A stretch of DNA of 58,091 nucleotides. Source: Alistipes sp. GTDB lineage: Bacteria > Bacteroidota > Bacteroidia > Bacteroidales > Rikenellaceae. The position numbers were made by a program, and so were the translations under genes. The notes under the pieces were generated by a model, which saw only the letters and a list, made by a program, of their open reading frames with translations, searched no databases and had not been told where the DNA came from. Positions 16,876-25,708 of the stretch are shown piece after piece (the first letter of the stretch is position 1; every line of letters starts with the position of its first letter). Where the stretch lies: assembly GCA_017938765.1 (NCBI GenBank), contig JAGBAX010000020.1, positions 1 to 58,091 on the forward strand, written 5' to 3'.

Positions 16876-16925
16876 CAGGCATTTTGTGTTAAAGTGCACT
16901 AAAAACTAATTAAACTATAAACTAA

Positions 16926-17237
16926 ATGTTTGTAATTGTAGAGATTGCAGGTCAGCAGTTCAAGGCTGAGAAAGGTCGAAAACTCTATGTACACCGTCTT
17001 GAGGGTGAGGTTGACTCTACCCTGAGTTTCGACAAGGTCCTGCTCGTGGAGAACGGCGGTCAGGTTAAGGTGGGCGCACCTGTTGTTAAAGGCGCCTCAG
17101 TAAAGGTAAAGATTCTTAAGCACCTGAAGGATGACAAGGTCCTCGTGTTTAAGAAGAAGCGCAGAACCGGTTATCAGAAATGCAACGGTCACCGTCAGTA
17201 TCTGTCGCAGATTTTAATTGAAGAGATTGTTGCATAA
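16926..17237 (+). CDS. rplU: 50S ribosomal protein bL21
   Basis: A 103-residue ribosomal protein starting [17 protein letters not shown], with the conserved C-terminal [15 protein letters not shown]. Standard length. It is paired with rpmA 21 bp downstream, the near-universal arrangement. Confidence 0.97.
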   Translation: MFVIVEIAGQQFKAEKGRKLYVHRLEGEVDSTLSFDKVLLVENGGQVKVGAPVVKGASVKVKILKHLKDDKVLVFKKKRRTGYQKCNGHRQYLSQILIEEIVA

Positions 17238-17258
17238 CCTTAAAATCGTTAAAGAAGT

Positions 17259-17516
17259 ATGGCACACAAAAAAGGTGTAGGTAGTTCGAAGAACGGCCGT
17301 GAGTCAGAGAGCAAACGACTCGGCGTAAAGCTTTATGGTGGTCAGGTAGCGAAGGCAGGCAACATCATCGTTCGTCAGCGCGGTACTGTTCACAATCCAG
17401 GTGAGAATGTAGGTATGGGTAAGGATCACACCCTCTTCGCACTTGTAAATGGCGTTGTTGTCTTCTCTAAGAAGGCTTCTGGTAAGAGCTATGTTAGCGT
17501 AACTCCGCTTGCATAA
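17259..17516 (+). CDS. rpmA: 50S ribosomal protein bL27
   Basis: An 85-residue protein near the peptidyl-transferase centre, beginning [16 protein letters not shown] with the conserved VRQRGT and GKDHTLFAL segments. There is no Firmicutes-style cleavable N-terminal extension. It ends before a terminator at 17538-17575. Confidence 0.97.
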   Translation: MAHKKGVGSSKNGRESESKRLGVKLYGGQVAKAGNIIVRQRGTVHNPGENVGMGKDHTLFALVNGVVVFSKKASGKSYVSVTPLA

Positions 17517-17537
17517 CCTTTGCATTTTTTTTAAGAA

Positions 17538-17575
17538 AAAAGCACTCTATTTTTAGGGTGCTTTTCTTATTTTTA
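17538..17575 (+). terminator. terminator after rpmA
   Basis: AAAAGCACTC (17538-17547) with GGGTGCTTTT (17556-17565) and a T-rich tail. Confidence 0.8.
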
Positions 17576-17576
17576 T

Positions 17577-17584
17577 TATCTTCG
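17577..17584 (+). promoter_or_regulatory. probable -7 box of the S1/P1 nuclease operon
   Basis: TATCTTCG, one mismatch to TAnnTTTG, 22 nt before the first nuclease gene and directly after the rpmA terminator. Confidence 0.45.
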
Positions 17585-17606
17585 CACAAACCTAAATAAC
17601 AAACCG

Positions 17607-18383
17607 ATGAAAAGAACCATTCTTTCCCTGTTGCTTACAGTTATAGCAACGGGTACTCTTTGGGCATGGGGCGGACAGGGACACTCTACTGTCGCCTACA
17701 TCGCAGAGAAGCATCTTACGCCACGCGCAAAGGCTAATATCGAGAGCTATCTAAATGGCCGCTCTATCGTCTACTACGCTGCATGGATGGATTTTAACAG
17801 AACAGACCCACCTATGGATGTCACTCGTGACTGGCACGTAGATTATTGGACAGACGATATGCGTACTGATGCCAATGGCAACCCAGCGCCACCTTGCTCG
17901 GTATCTCAAATTAAGCGAATTGTCTCTGAAATGGGCGACTTCCGAACTCTGAGCGACTCGCTTGTTACTATCAACATCAAGTACCTCACTCACCTTGTGG
18001 GCGATATGCACTGCCCTGTACATATTGACTTCCCGACCTCTCGTCCGATGAAGGTTAAGGAGGGCAAGACAACCATTAAGGTGCACAAGATGTGGGATGG
18101 TCGCGTGCTTGACAGTAAGCACAATGGTCTCTCTCCACAGCAGATGGCAATTGAGCTTGACCGCTACTCTGCAACTGAGATTGCCGCCTTCCAGAGTGGT
18201 ACTCCAGACGACTGGCACAACGAGTGTCTTGAGTACTCAAAGCGCGCTATTGATATGATTCCTGCCAATAATCAGGTAAGTTACGAGACTTACTTTAATA
18301 AGGTTATTGACATTGCAGAGAATCGCATTACTCTTGCAGGCTATCGTCTTGCAGCTATTCTTAACTCAATATTTGACAAATAG
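17607..18383 (+). CDS. exported S1/P1-family nuclease, paralogue 1
   Basis: Zinc-dependent nuclease and 3'-nucleotidase of the S1/P1 fold, acting on single-stranded nucleic acid outside the cytoplasm. A signal peptide (about 1-20) ends so that the mature protein begins WGGQGH. The N-terminal Trp and the His five residues later are zinc ligands in this family. The other ligand motifs are present: AAWMD, DWHVD, HLVGDMHCPVH (HxxxD plus the later His) and HKMWD (HxxxD). All expected metal sites are therefore intact. It is the first of five tandem paralogues and lies 1 bp before the next. Confidence 0.93.
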   Translation: MKRTILSLLLTVIATGTLWAWGGQGHSTVAYIAEKHLTPRAKANIESYLNGRSIVYYAAWMDFNRTDPPMDVTRDWHVDYWTDDMRTDANGNPAPPCSVSQIKRIVSEMGDFRTLSDSLVTINIKYLTHLVGDMHCPVHIDFPTSRPMKVKEGKTTIKVHKMWDGRVLDSKHNGLSPQQMAIELDRYSATEIAAFQSGTPDDWHNECLEYSKRAIDMIPANNQVSYETYFNKVIDIAENRITLAGYRLAAILNSIFDK

Positions 18384-18384
18384 T

Positions 18385-19218
18385 ATGAAGAAGTTTATAA
18401 TCATCATAGCAGCACTATGCTGTTCGCTTAGCGCCTCTGCATGGTCTCGTCACATTCACTCAGGCATTGCAGCCATAGCACACGACAACCTAACGGATGA
18501 GGCAAAAAAGAGTATCACCGAGCTTCTTGACGGCAAGAGTATTGTCTACTACGCACAACATATTTATGATTATGCCGACAACGAGGCATACAAGCACACA
18601 AAGGTGTGGAGAAATATTGCCTTTACAGACAAGAACAAGATTCTCAAGGCAAAGAAGGCAGCAAAGCACGAGCATAAGGCTATTAGCAGTGCGCTGGCAT
18701 ATGAGGGTCTTGTAAGCTCGCTGACAGCTCTGCAATCAGGCAAACTTACAAAGGAGCAGACTCGCGACAATATGCTCTGTGTTATTACAATTCTTAGTGA
18801 CCTTCACTGCCCTACCCACTATGTCTTTACAGACAACCTTGAGAAGCGCAAGAGCTACTATCACTACAACGACAAGAAGTACAGCTATATGGGTTATTGG
18901 GAGAGCAACTCTATTCGTGGTACATTCAACTGGAAGACCAATGAGTTTGTTCACCAGCTATCTCGTAAGACTCCAGAGCAGATTGCGCAGATTACAGAAG
19001 GCTCTGTAACCGACTGGATTACTGGCAACGCACCTCTCTATCGTAGCGTGTACGACCTGCTTGACACAGGCACTCGCTTTGACGGCAAATCCCTGCGCCT
19101 ATGGCAGAACAAGATTTACCCTATCTCTACCGAGCAGGTCGCAGTGGCAGGCTACCGCATTGCTGCTGTGCTCAACTCACTCTTTGACTCAAACGCTCCT
19201 CAAGTAAAAATCAAATAG
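18385..19218 (+). CDS. S1/P1-family nuclease paralogue 2, metal sites degenerate
   Basis: A 277-residue paralogue with signal peptide and mature start WSRHIH, so the N-terminal Trp and first His remain. Several zinc ligands are replaced. The HxxxD of paralogue 1 (HLVGD) is TILSD here; its second HxxxD (HKMWD) is MGYWE; the mid-protein DWH motif has no His (KVWRN). The HCPTH core and the C-terminal helix (AGYRIAAVLNSLF) are kept, so the fold is probably intact. I chose ATG 18385 over the longer upstream frame because it gives the signal peptide and a 1-bp gap. Probably a non-catalytic relative. Confidence 0.85.
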   Translation: MKKFIIIIAALCCSLSASAWSRHIHSGIAAIAHDNLTDEAKKSITELLDGKSIVYYAQHIYDYADNEAYKHTKVWRNIAFTDKNKILKAKKAAKHEHKAISSALAYEGLVSSLTALQSGKLTKEQTRDNMLCVITILSDLHCPTHYVFTDNLEKRKSYYHYNDKKYSYMGYWESNSIRGTFNWKTNEFVHQLSRKTPEQIAQITEGSVTDWITGNAPLYRSVYDLLDTGTRFDGKSLRLWQNKIYPISTEQVAVAGYRIAAVLNSLFDSNAPQVKIK

Positions 19219-19220
19219 CT

Positions 19221-20060
19221 ATGAAACGACTCATAATAACACTTACCGCAATACTTACTATCGCTGCCACTACCGAGTCTTTTGCTTGGGGTCGCGATGG
19301 TCACGCAGCAATTGCATATATTGCCGAGCGTCACCTCACACCAAAGGCAAAAGAGAACATTGAGAAGTGCATTGACGGCCGATCAATCGTCTACTACGCC
19401 TCTTGGCTTGACAACCACCGCGCCGAGCATAAATCTTGGGGCAGATTGAGCCATGTTTGTCACTACGACATTCACTCTTTTGAGGCTATAGGCAGGCCAC
19501 ACCAGTATATGAAGTCAACCATTAACAAGCTTAAGAACTATCGCGAGCTTCCAGACTCGGCTCTAAAGGTTACAATCTACCACTTTGTACACTCCTTTGG
19601 CGACTACCACTGCCCAGGCCACGTAGCACTCTATGACCGCACTGGCGAGAAGACAAAGAGAGTCCACACCTCAAGCTACGACTGCTATTTGGCGACAAAA
19701 AAGAGCCGCTGGAACTATCACAAGCTCTGGGATGCGGGCATTATACAGATTCTCCACCCAGATTGGGGATACATGGATTGGGGACATGCTTTGGACAGCT
19801 CTATTTCACAAGAGTATATTGATAGAGTTACCGCTGGCACTTGGGAGGATTGGCTGCAAGATGTGGCAAAAACCACCCATACGGTCTACAACATTTTCAA
19901 CCGCGTTCCGAAGGTTGAGAATGAGAAGGATGCACCAGACAAAGACCTCTCTGTTGTAAGCGGACAAACGCTCAATGAGTATGGTGAGTACGCAGCCGAG
20001 CAACTGCTCAACGCTGGACTTAGAATGGCAAAGATTATTAACGAAATATTTGGAGAGTAA
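19221..20060 (+). CDS. exported S1/P1-family nuclease, paralogue 3
   Basis: A 279-residue enzyme whose mature form starts WGRDGH after a signal peptide ending SFA. Ligand motifs are intact: ASWLD, SHVCHYD, HSFGDYHCPGH and HKLWD. It carries an insertion between the third and fourth motifs (around GEKTKRVHTSSYD) not seen in paralogues 1, 4 and 5. Its stop and the next start overlap by one base (TAATG), so the two are probably translationally coupled. Confidence 0.92.
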   Translation: MKRLIITLTAILTIAATTESFAWGRDGHAAIAYIAERHLTPKAKENIEKCIDGRSIVYYASWLDNHRAEHKSWGRLSHVCHYDIHSFEAIGRPHQYMKSTINKLKNYRELPDSALKVTIYHFVHSFGDYHCPGHVALYDRTGEKTKRVHTSSYDCYLATKKSRWNYHKLWDAGIIQILHPDWGYMDWGHALDSSISQEYIDRVTAGTWEDWLQDVAKTTHTVYNIFNRVPKVENEKDAPDKDLSVVSGQTLNEYGEYAAEQLLNAGLRMAKIINEIFGE

Positions 20061-20872
20061 TGAAAAGAGTTACAATTATTGCAGTGGCGCTACTTCTTCT
20101 GCCTCAAATCGCCTTTGGCTGGGGTAGATTAGGTCACAGAACTATTGCCGAGATAGCCGAGCGCAACCTTACGCCAAAGGCAAAGGCAAATATTGAGAAG
20201 TATACTGGTGGCACTCCACTGTGGAAATACTCTCTCTTTGTAGACGAGTATCGTAACCACCCAGACTACAAAAAGGCCCTTGAGGGTTTCCACGCCTCTA
20301 TTGCCGACAGTGACTGCACCTCACCACAGATTGTTCGCGACCGCTATCGTGGTGGTAAGGATGGTGTTACTGCGATGAACAACTTCCGCGACCAGCTCAA
20401 GAACTATAAGGAGCTGCCAGACTCTGTTGTTCTCTACGCCATTAAGTGTATCTCACACATCATTGCCGACTTTAACTGTCCAAGCCACGTTAGATATGTA
20501 GACAACGCAAACAAGGGGGACTTTATGGCAGTTTTCAATGGCAAGAAGGTGGGCGTACACCGCTTCTGGGACACTTGGCTCATTGAGTCACTACAGAAGC
20601 AGAGAGGTCAGAAGATAAACCACAAGCTCTATGCAGACCACCTCAACACTCTGTCAAAGAAGGAGATAAAGAACATTACCAAGGGTTGGGCGCAGGAGTG
20701 GTTTGAAGAGGCTGCACGTAGCTGCCGACCAGCAATCTACTGGATAGACAACCGCAAGATTGAGACAATGAATCAAGAGTTCCTTGACAAGGCAACTCCA
20801 CTTGTAGAGTCACAGATGCAGAAGGCGGGCTATCAGATGGCCGCAGCACTTAACGAAATATTTGGAAAGTAA
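20060..20872 (+). CDS. exported S1/P1-family nuclease, paralogue 4
   Basis: A 270-residue enzyme with signal peptide and mature start WGRLGH. Ligand motifs are intact: LFVDEY, GFHASIAD, HIIADFNCPSH and HRFWD. It is clearly closest to paralogue 5, sharing IAEIAERNLTPKAKANIE and DCTSPQI/KI, so the pair looks like a recent duplication. It is 1 bp upstream of paralogue 5. Confidence 0.92.
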   Translation: MKRVTIIAVALLLLPQIAFGWGRLGHRTIAEIAERNLTPKAKANIEKYTGGTPLWKYSLFVDEYRNHPDYKKALEGFHASIADSDCTSPQIVRDRYRGGKDGVTAMNNFRDQLKNYKELPDSVVLYAIKCISHIIADFNCPSHVRYVDNANKGDFMAVFNGKKVGVHRFWDTWLIESLQKQRGQKINHKLYADHLNTLSKKEIKNITKGWAQEWFEEAARSCRPAIYWIDNRKIETMNQEFLDKATPLVESQMQKAGYQMAAALNEIFGK

Positions 20873-20873
20873 T

Positions 20874-21680
20874 ATGAAAAAATTTGTTCTATTGCTCTCT
20901 ATCGCCTTCGCCATTCCGCAACTTGCAATGGCGTGGGGATATGTCGGACACAAAGCTATTGCCGAGATTGCAGAGCGAAATCTTACACCAAAGGCGAAGG
21001 CAAATATTGAGCGTTATACAAAGGGCACTCCTCTGCACGAGTACTCGCTCTGGATGGACGAGGTTGTGGCTACACCACCGTATAAGAGAGCCCTTGCTGG
21101 CTGGCACGCATCAATTGCCGATGTAGACTGCACAAGTCCAAAGATTATCCGCGAGCGCTATCGCAATAGCCGTGATGGTGTGACTGCTATGGAGGATTTT
21201 CGCGTTCAACTGAAGGATTATCAGTCACTTTCAGACTCAACGGTCCTTACAGCCATTAAGTGCATCGTCCACATTGTTGCCGACTTTCACTGCCCTACCC
21301 ATATGCGCTTTGTAGACCTTCATAATGAGGGCAAATACCCTGTTACATTCCTTGGCGAGCGTTGGGATTACCACGCAGTTTGGGATACCGGCATTGTTGA
21401 GGCTTACCATAAGGGTTGGGACTATAGTAAGTATGCCGACCACCTTAATACCCTTCAGAGCAAGGATATCAAGCGCATTACCAAGGGCTGGGCACAGCAG
21501 TGGTTTGAGGATAGTTGCTGTGAGGTGCGCCCTATAATCTACTGGGTAGTAAACGATGGCAAGAGAATCGAGAAACTTGATATGGATTTTGTAAACAAGT
21601 GCGGTCCATTAGCCGAGAGTCAGATGCAGAGAGCGGGCTACCGCCTTGCAGCTGCGCTGAACACAATTTTTGGCAAATAA
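20874..21680 (+). CDS. exported S1/P1-family nuclease, paralogue 5
   Basis: A 268-residue enzyme; the start at 20874 gives MKKFVLLLSIAFAI and a mature N-terminus WGYVGH. Ligand motifs are intact: LWMDEV, GWHASIAD, HIVADFHCPTH and HAVWD. It is highly similar to paralogue 4. It is followed after 23 bp by the PHP phosphoesterase gene without a terminator, so all six genes can be one transcript. Confidence 0.92.
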   Translation: MKKFVLLLSIAFAIPQLAMAWGYVGHKAIAEIAERNLTPKAKANIERYTKGTPLHEYSLWMDEVVATPPYKRALAGWHASIADVDCTSPKIIRERYRNSRDGVTAMEDFRVQLKDYQSLSDSTVLTAIKCIVHIVADFHCPTHMRFVDLHNEGKYPVTFLGERWDYHAVWDTGIVEAYHKGWDYSKYADHLNTLQSKDIKRITKGWAQQWFEDSCCEVRPIIYWVVNDGKRIEKLDMDFVNKCGPLAESQMQRAGYRLAAALNTIFGK

Positions 21681-21703
21681 TATAACCTTAAAAATAAACT
21701 AAA

Positions 21704-22879
21704 ATGAAAAAACTATTTTTTGTCCTTTTGGCACTTCTGCCAATTAGTGCATTTGCGCAGTACAATCCTGAGACCCTGCGCACAGCCGTAGCACAGCCTG
21801 CAGAGCGCGTAGAGTTTATCCTTCCAGTTGTTAATGGTTACAACATCTACAAGGCTGACCTTCACACCCACTCTATCTACTCTGATGGCGAGACTACTCC
21901 TGCCTTCCGTGTTCGTGAGGCTTACTACGATGGTCTGGACGCTATCGCTATTACCGAGCACATTGAGTATCGCCGTATTGAGGGCAAGATGCTCAAGTTT
22001 GTCAAGGGTTATACTGACGGCAAGGCTCTTAAGGCTGAGAATACAGACCTTATCCGCAACGAGATTTCCGAGCGCGGTATCCTTGCAGACCTTAACTATC
22101 CTGTAAGTGAGGCTGTTAAGGAGAGTAAGAAGTATGGTGTTCTTGTTATCCCTGGCGCAGAGATTACTCGCGAGCCAGTGAAGATTGGACACTTCAACGC
22201 TCTGTTTACAAAGGATAACAACACTATCTACGATCCAGATCCAATGGAGAGCATCAAGAAGGCTCGCAAGCAGGGCGCGCTTATCCAGCACAACCACCCA
22301 GGATGGCGTCGTACCACTTGTGCAAAGACCGAGTTTGAGAAGAAGGTCTATGCAGAGGGTCTTATTGACGGTATTGAGGTTGCCAATGGTGGCTCACTAT
22401 ACCTGCCAATCATTGACCGCGCACGCGAGGATAACCTCTTTGTTGCAGCAAATACAGATATCCACCCTACTACTGCTGAGTACTACCGTCTGAAGGGTCA
22501 GCACCGCAATATGACACTTATCTTCGCTAAGGAGTGCACTCTTAAGGGTCTGCGTGAGGCGCTGGAGGCAAAGCGTACACTTGCTTGCTCTGGCGGTTAT
22601 ATCTGCGGCGACGAGCAGCTTCTTAAGGACCTCTTCCTTGCAAGTGTTAAGTGGGAGGTTATCAGAACTGACAAGAAGGGAGTTCGCACTGTTCGCCTTA
22701 CAAATATGTGCTCATTCACATATCAGTATAAGACATCAAAGAATGCTCTGCCAGTAAACCTACTGCCATTCCAGAGCATTCAGCTCAATGTTGCTAAGGA
22801 TAAGAATCTGAACCTTACTGTTACAAGCATGCTCTGCGGTGATATGGTTCATCCAAAGGTAACCCTTGATTTGAAATAG
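21704..22879 (+). CDS. exported PHP-domain phosphoesterase
   Basis: A 391-residue protein with signal peptide (ending ISAFAQ) and a PHP metal-dependent phosphoesterase domain: DLHTHSIYSDGE, ITEHIEYR, IPGAEITRE, QHNHPGW and NTDIHP supply the usual His/Asp/Glu metal ligands in order. PHP domains hydrolyse phosphate esters such as histidinol phosphate or nucleoside 3',5'-bisphosphates and also occur in DNA polymerases. Placed last in the S1/P1 array and also exported, it plausibly dephosphorylates their products. The substrate is inferred from context only. The C-terminal third is beta-rich and unassigned. Confidence 0.85.
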   Translation: MKKLFFVLLALLPISAFAQYNPETLRTAVAQPAERVEFILPVVNGYNIYKADLHTHSIYSDGETTPAFRVREAYYDGLDAIAITEHIEYRRIEGKMLKFVKGYTDGKALKAENTDLIRNEISERGILADLNYPVSEAVKESKKYGVLVIPGAEITREPVKIGHFNALFTKDNNTIYDPDPMESIKKARKQGALIQHNHPGWRRTTCAKTEFEKKVYAEGLIDGIEVANGGSLYLPIIDRAREDNLFVAANTDIHPTTAEYYRLKGQHRNMTLIFAKECTLKGLREALEAKRTLACSGGYICGDEQLLKDLFLASVKWEVIRTDKKGVRTVRLTNMCSFTYQYKTSKNALPVNLLPFQSIQLNVAKDKNLNLTVTSMLCGDMVHPKVTLDLK

Positions 22880-22899
22880 GACTTATACCACTGGTAAAC

Positions 22900-22930
22900 A
22901 AGAGGTCGCTTGGTTAAGCGACCTCTTTTT
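22900..22930. terminator. bidirectional terminator
   Basis: AAGAGGTCGCTT (22900-22911), 4-nt loop, AAGCGACCTCTT (22916-22927), then T run. Separates the convergent PHP and methyltransferase genes. Confidence 0.9.
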
Positions 22931-22931
22931 A

Positions 22932-23798
22932 CTATCGTCTGAATCTATAATAAGTTCCAAGTGGCAACTCCTTGCCGGCATTATCCTCAAAGTAGAGTTC
23001 TCCGCACTGCTCAAACTTTGGTGCTCCAAAACACTGTCTTACGGCCGTGCGGGCAAGAGTAGAGGAGAGTCCCATAGAGTAGAGGTTTAACACTAAAAAG
23101 GCGTTACTCTTCTCAAGCAACTCGGCGCAGCACTCAAGCATCTGGGTAATATTCTGCTCAAGCACCCACTTCTCGCCATTTGCGCCACGACCATATGCAG
23201 GAGGGTCAAGGATTATTCCGTTATACCTATTTCCCCTACGCACCTCGCGCTGCACAAACTTCAGCGCATCCTCAACAATCCATCGTACACCATCAAGGCC
23301 ACTGGCCTCCATATTCTCGCGCGACCAAGTGACTACTTGCTTTACAGAGTCCACATGGGTAACATCTGCCCCTGCAGCCCTTGCTGCGAGTGTCGCTCCA
23401 CCCGTATAAGCAAAAAGATTTAGCACCTTCGCACCCATAATCTCCTTGCAGCAGTCATAGATAAAGTTCCAGTTTGCCGCCTGCTCAGGAAATATACCCA
23501 CATGCTTAAACGATGTGAGTCCTAATCGCATATTAAGGTGCATATCCTTATAGTCGTAACTCACACTCCAGCGCGAAGGCATCTTAGGCTTAAGTTTCCA
23601 CTCGCCTCGCTCCTCGCTCTTTACATCACGCAGAAAGGATGCATCGGCAGCGGCAGCCCACTGCTGCTCTGTAAGACTCTTGCGCCAGATAGCCTGTGGC
23701 TCTGGTCGGCGAAGTATATAGGCACCAAAGCGCTCAAGCTTCTCGCCCTCGCCCGTATCTATAAGGCTATAGTCCGAAAAAATAGTCTTTATATTCAT
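22932..23798 (-). CDS. class I SAM-dependent RNA methyltransferase, RlmI-like
   Basis: A 288-residue Rossmann-fold methyltransferase. The SAM-binding region VLNLFAYTGGATLAARAAGA and the catalytic-type LDPPAYGRG match the RlmI/RlmKL group that makes m5C in 23S rRNA. The usual N-terminal PUA domain of RlmI is missing or very reduced, so the exact target is uncertain. I chose ATG 23798 because it overlaps the stop of the U32 gene (ATGA), showing translational coupling to another probable rRNA-modification protein. Confidence 0.85.
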   Translation of the reverse strand: MNIKTIFSDYSLIDTGEGEKLERFGAYILRRPEPQAIWRKSLTEQQWAAAADASFLRDVKSEERGEWKLKPKMPSRWSVSYDYKDMHLNMRLGLTSFKHVGIFPEQAANWNFIYDCCKEIMGAKVLNLFAYTGGATLAARAAGADVTHVDSVKQVVTWSRENMEASGLDGVRWIVEDALKFVQREVRRGNRYNGIILDPPAYGRGANGEKWVLEQNITQMLECCAELLEKSNAFLVLNLYSMGLSSTLARTAVRQCFGAPKFEQCGELYFEDNAGKELPLGTYYRFRR

Positions 23799-25609
23799 AG
23801 TGTATCTATAAGCGACATTTGACACTTTTTGCAGTCAAATACTAATTTATATCTCTTTCGTCCGCGCTCAAGGAACAGCTCGCCACTGATTGTCGGCTTA
23901 CAGAGCAGACACTGCCCAATCTCGCGGCGTATGCAGTAATCAGTAACCATAACCCTATGGTCTGCCGTAGAGGGTGCTATATCCAATCCGTCAGCTATAC
24001 TCTTAACGCCATGCTGAGCATAAAACTCTCGCGCGACGGCATTTGTGACATTATCCTGCTCGGTAAGCTCCGCTCGCGGATATAGCGCGCCCACTCTCTC
24101 CTCAAAGCCCCTACTGTGGCTATATACTGCCACTCTCTGCTGCTCCAAAGCGGCGAGAAGCTCCCTGCGAAGCGTAGCTACGACAGAGGCTGGCACAAAT
24201 CTTACTGCCGAGACATCTACGCACGTAACATCAAAAATAGTCTGGCCACTCTTTGACATCTGCTCAACAACAACCGCCTCCATCTTCTCGGCGTTTTTTG
24301 CCTCATCAGTGGATATATCCATAGTTACGCTCGCACTTACGCCTGTGCAATCCGTTGCCGTAGCGGTAATACTCTTATCTGTAAAAACAACCTCAACGCT
24401 CGCCTCAATAGCCCTACGGATGCGGCTACGCTCAACAGTAGCAGAGAATAGTCTATCAAAATTCCTATACAGCTCTGTACCTACCTTAATACCATCTATA
24501 CGATTAGGAGTAATCCACTGCCCCTCAACGGCATTTATGTTCGTACCCACAGCTTCGCCCCCAGAGATAAAGCATACTCCATCACCCGTAGCCAACCTTA
24601 GAGTACTATCAACCGCAAAGCGGTCACCCACAACCTTTGTCACGCGACCAATGCGCTCGCCAAGAGCCTTTGGTGTGTCAAAAGAGGCTACGCCCGCGCG
24701 CTTGCCGTCAAAGAGGTATGTTCCGCCGCCACGAGTGAAACTCTTGGCTGTATTTGGCTCAAACTCAATATGCGAGACTCCCACTGAGGCGCGGCGGCAA
24801 TCTGCTCTATGGGCTATCTGCTCATCTATCAGACGGCGATAGTGACTCACAACATTGCGAAGATATACCCTATCCTTCAGTCGTCCCTCTATCTTAAAAG
24901 AGTTTACGCCCGCATCAAGCATCTGACCGATACGCTGCGAAAGGTCAAGGTCGGTAACCGATAGCAGGTGTTTACCCTTTATATATATTGTCCCCTTACC
25001 ATCCGTAAGGTCGTAAGGGAGTCGGCACGGCTGGCTACACTCTCCACGATTGCCACTCCTATCGCTCATAGAGCGCGACAAGTAGCATCTACCACTATGG
25101 CAGACGCATATTGCGCCGTGAACAAATGCCTCAATCTCTATATTGGTTTTGTCGCAGATATTCTCAATCTCTGCAAGGGAGAGGTTACGCTCCAATATTG
25201 CGCGCTCAAAGCCCACATCCTCAAAAAAGCGCACCTGCTCCACCGTAGAGCAAGCGGTCTGTGTAGAGGCGTGCAGGGGAACATCAAGCCCCATGCGGCA
25301 GTATGCCATATCCTGCACAATAAGCGCATCCACGCCCGCAGCAACAAGAGCCTCGGCTTGTGCCTTGGCAGCCTGCAGCTCATCGTCAAAAATCAGGGTG
25401 TTGAGCGTAGCGTAGACCTTTACCCCGAAGCGGTGCGCATACTCTACAGCTTTAGCTATATCCTCAACAGAGTTTGTTGCGGCGTGGCGAGCGCCAAACT
25501 GCGCCGCACCGATATACACAGCATCCGCTCCACAATCAACAGCATCAACGGCCGACTGCAGCTCTTTTGCCGGAGCAAGCAACTCAATATTTCGTACTCT
25601 ACAGCTCAT
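23795..25609 (-). CDS. peptidase U32 family protein, RlhA-like
   Basis: A 604-residue member of the U32 (collagenase-like) family. In E. coli the member RlhA hydroxylates C2501 of 23S rRNA. Features: the N-terminal ELLAPAKELQSAVDAVDCGADAVY barrel start, FVHGAICVCHSGRCYLS with the conserved cysteines, and NRGECSQPCRLPYDL. A C-terminal CLLCKP and CKKC pair could bind a metal. The start at 25609 (MSCRVRNIELL) is only 6 nt from a TAACTTTG box, so the mRNA would be nearly leaderless. The coupled methyltransferase favours an rRNA-modification role over proteolysis. Confidence 0.85.
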   Translation of the reverse strand: MSCRVRNIELLAPAKELQSAVDAVDCGADAVYIGAAQFGARHAATNSVEDIAKAVEYAHRFGVKVYATLNTLIFDDELQAAKAQAEALVAAGVDALIVQDMAYCRMGLDVPLHASTQTACSTVEQVRFFEDVGFERAILERNLSLAEIENICDKTNIEIEAFVHGAICVCHSGRCYLSRSMSDRSGNRGECSQPCRLPYDLTDGKGTIYIKGKHLLSVTDLDLSQRIGQMLDAGVNSFKIEGRLKDRVYLRNVVSHYRRLIDEQIAHRADCRRASVGVSHIEFEPNTAKSFTRGGGTYLFDGKRAGVASFDTPKALGERIGRVTKVVGDRFAVDSTLRLATGDGVCFISGGEAVGTNINAVEGQWITPNRIDGIKVGTELYRNFDRLFSATVERSRIRRAIEASVEVVFTDKSITATATDCTGVSASVTMDISTDEAKNAEKMEAVVVEQMSKSGQTIFDVTCVDVSAVRFVPASVVATLRRELLAALEQQRVAVYSHSRGFEERVGALYPRAELTEQDNVTNAVAREFYAQHGVKSIADGLDIAPSTADHRVMVTDYCIRREIGQCLLCKPTISGELFLERGRKRYKLVFDCKKCQMSLIDTL

Positions 25610-25615
25610 TTGCCA

Positions 25616-25623
25616 CAAAGTTA
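25616..25623 (-). promoter_or_regulatory. -7 promoter box of the U32/methyltransferase operon
   Basis: TAACTTTG on the minus strand, six bases from the ATG at 25609. Confidence 0.65.
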
Positions 25624-25666
25624 CTAATTTATTGGTACGATTTGGCACAATAACACAAATTTTTGT

Positions 25667-25674
25667 TAATTTTG
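25667..25674 (+). promoter_or_regulatory. -7 promoter box of serS
   Basis: TAATTTTG, 34 nt before the serS start. Confidence 0.65.
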
Positions 25675-25708
25675 CAGAATATTACGAGAATTTCAAAATA
25701 TACACGAT

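Noticed and set aside
17607-21680. The nuclease array as a toxin/immunity polymorphic cassette
   Set aside because: All members have their own signal peptide and full-length enzyme fold, and there is no shared N-terminal delivery domain or small immunity-type genes between them.
24045-24842. A 265-codon Ser/Thr-rich plus-strand frame inside the U32 gene
   Set aside because: Low-complexity translation produced by the antisense of Glu/Ala/Arg codons; not a gene.
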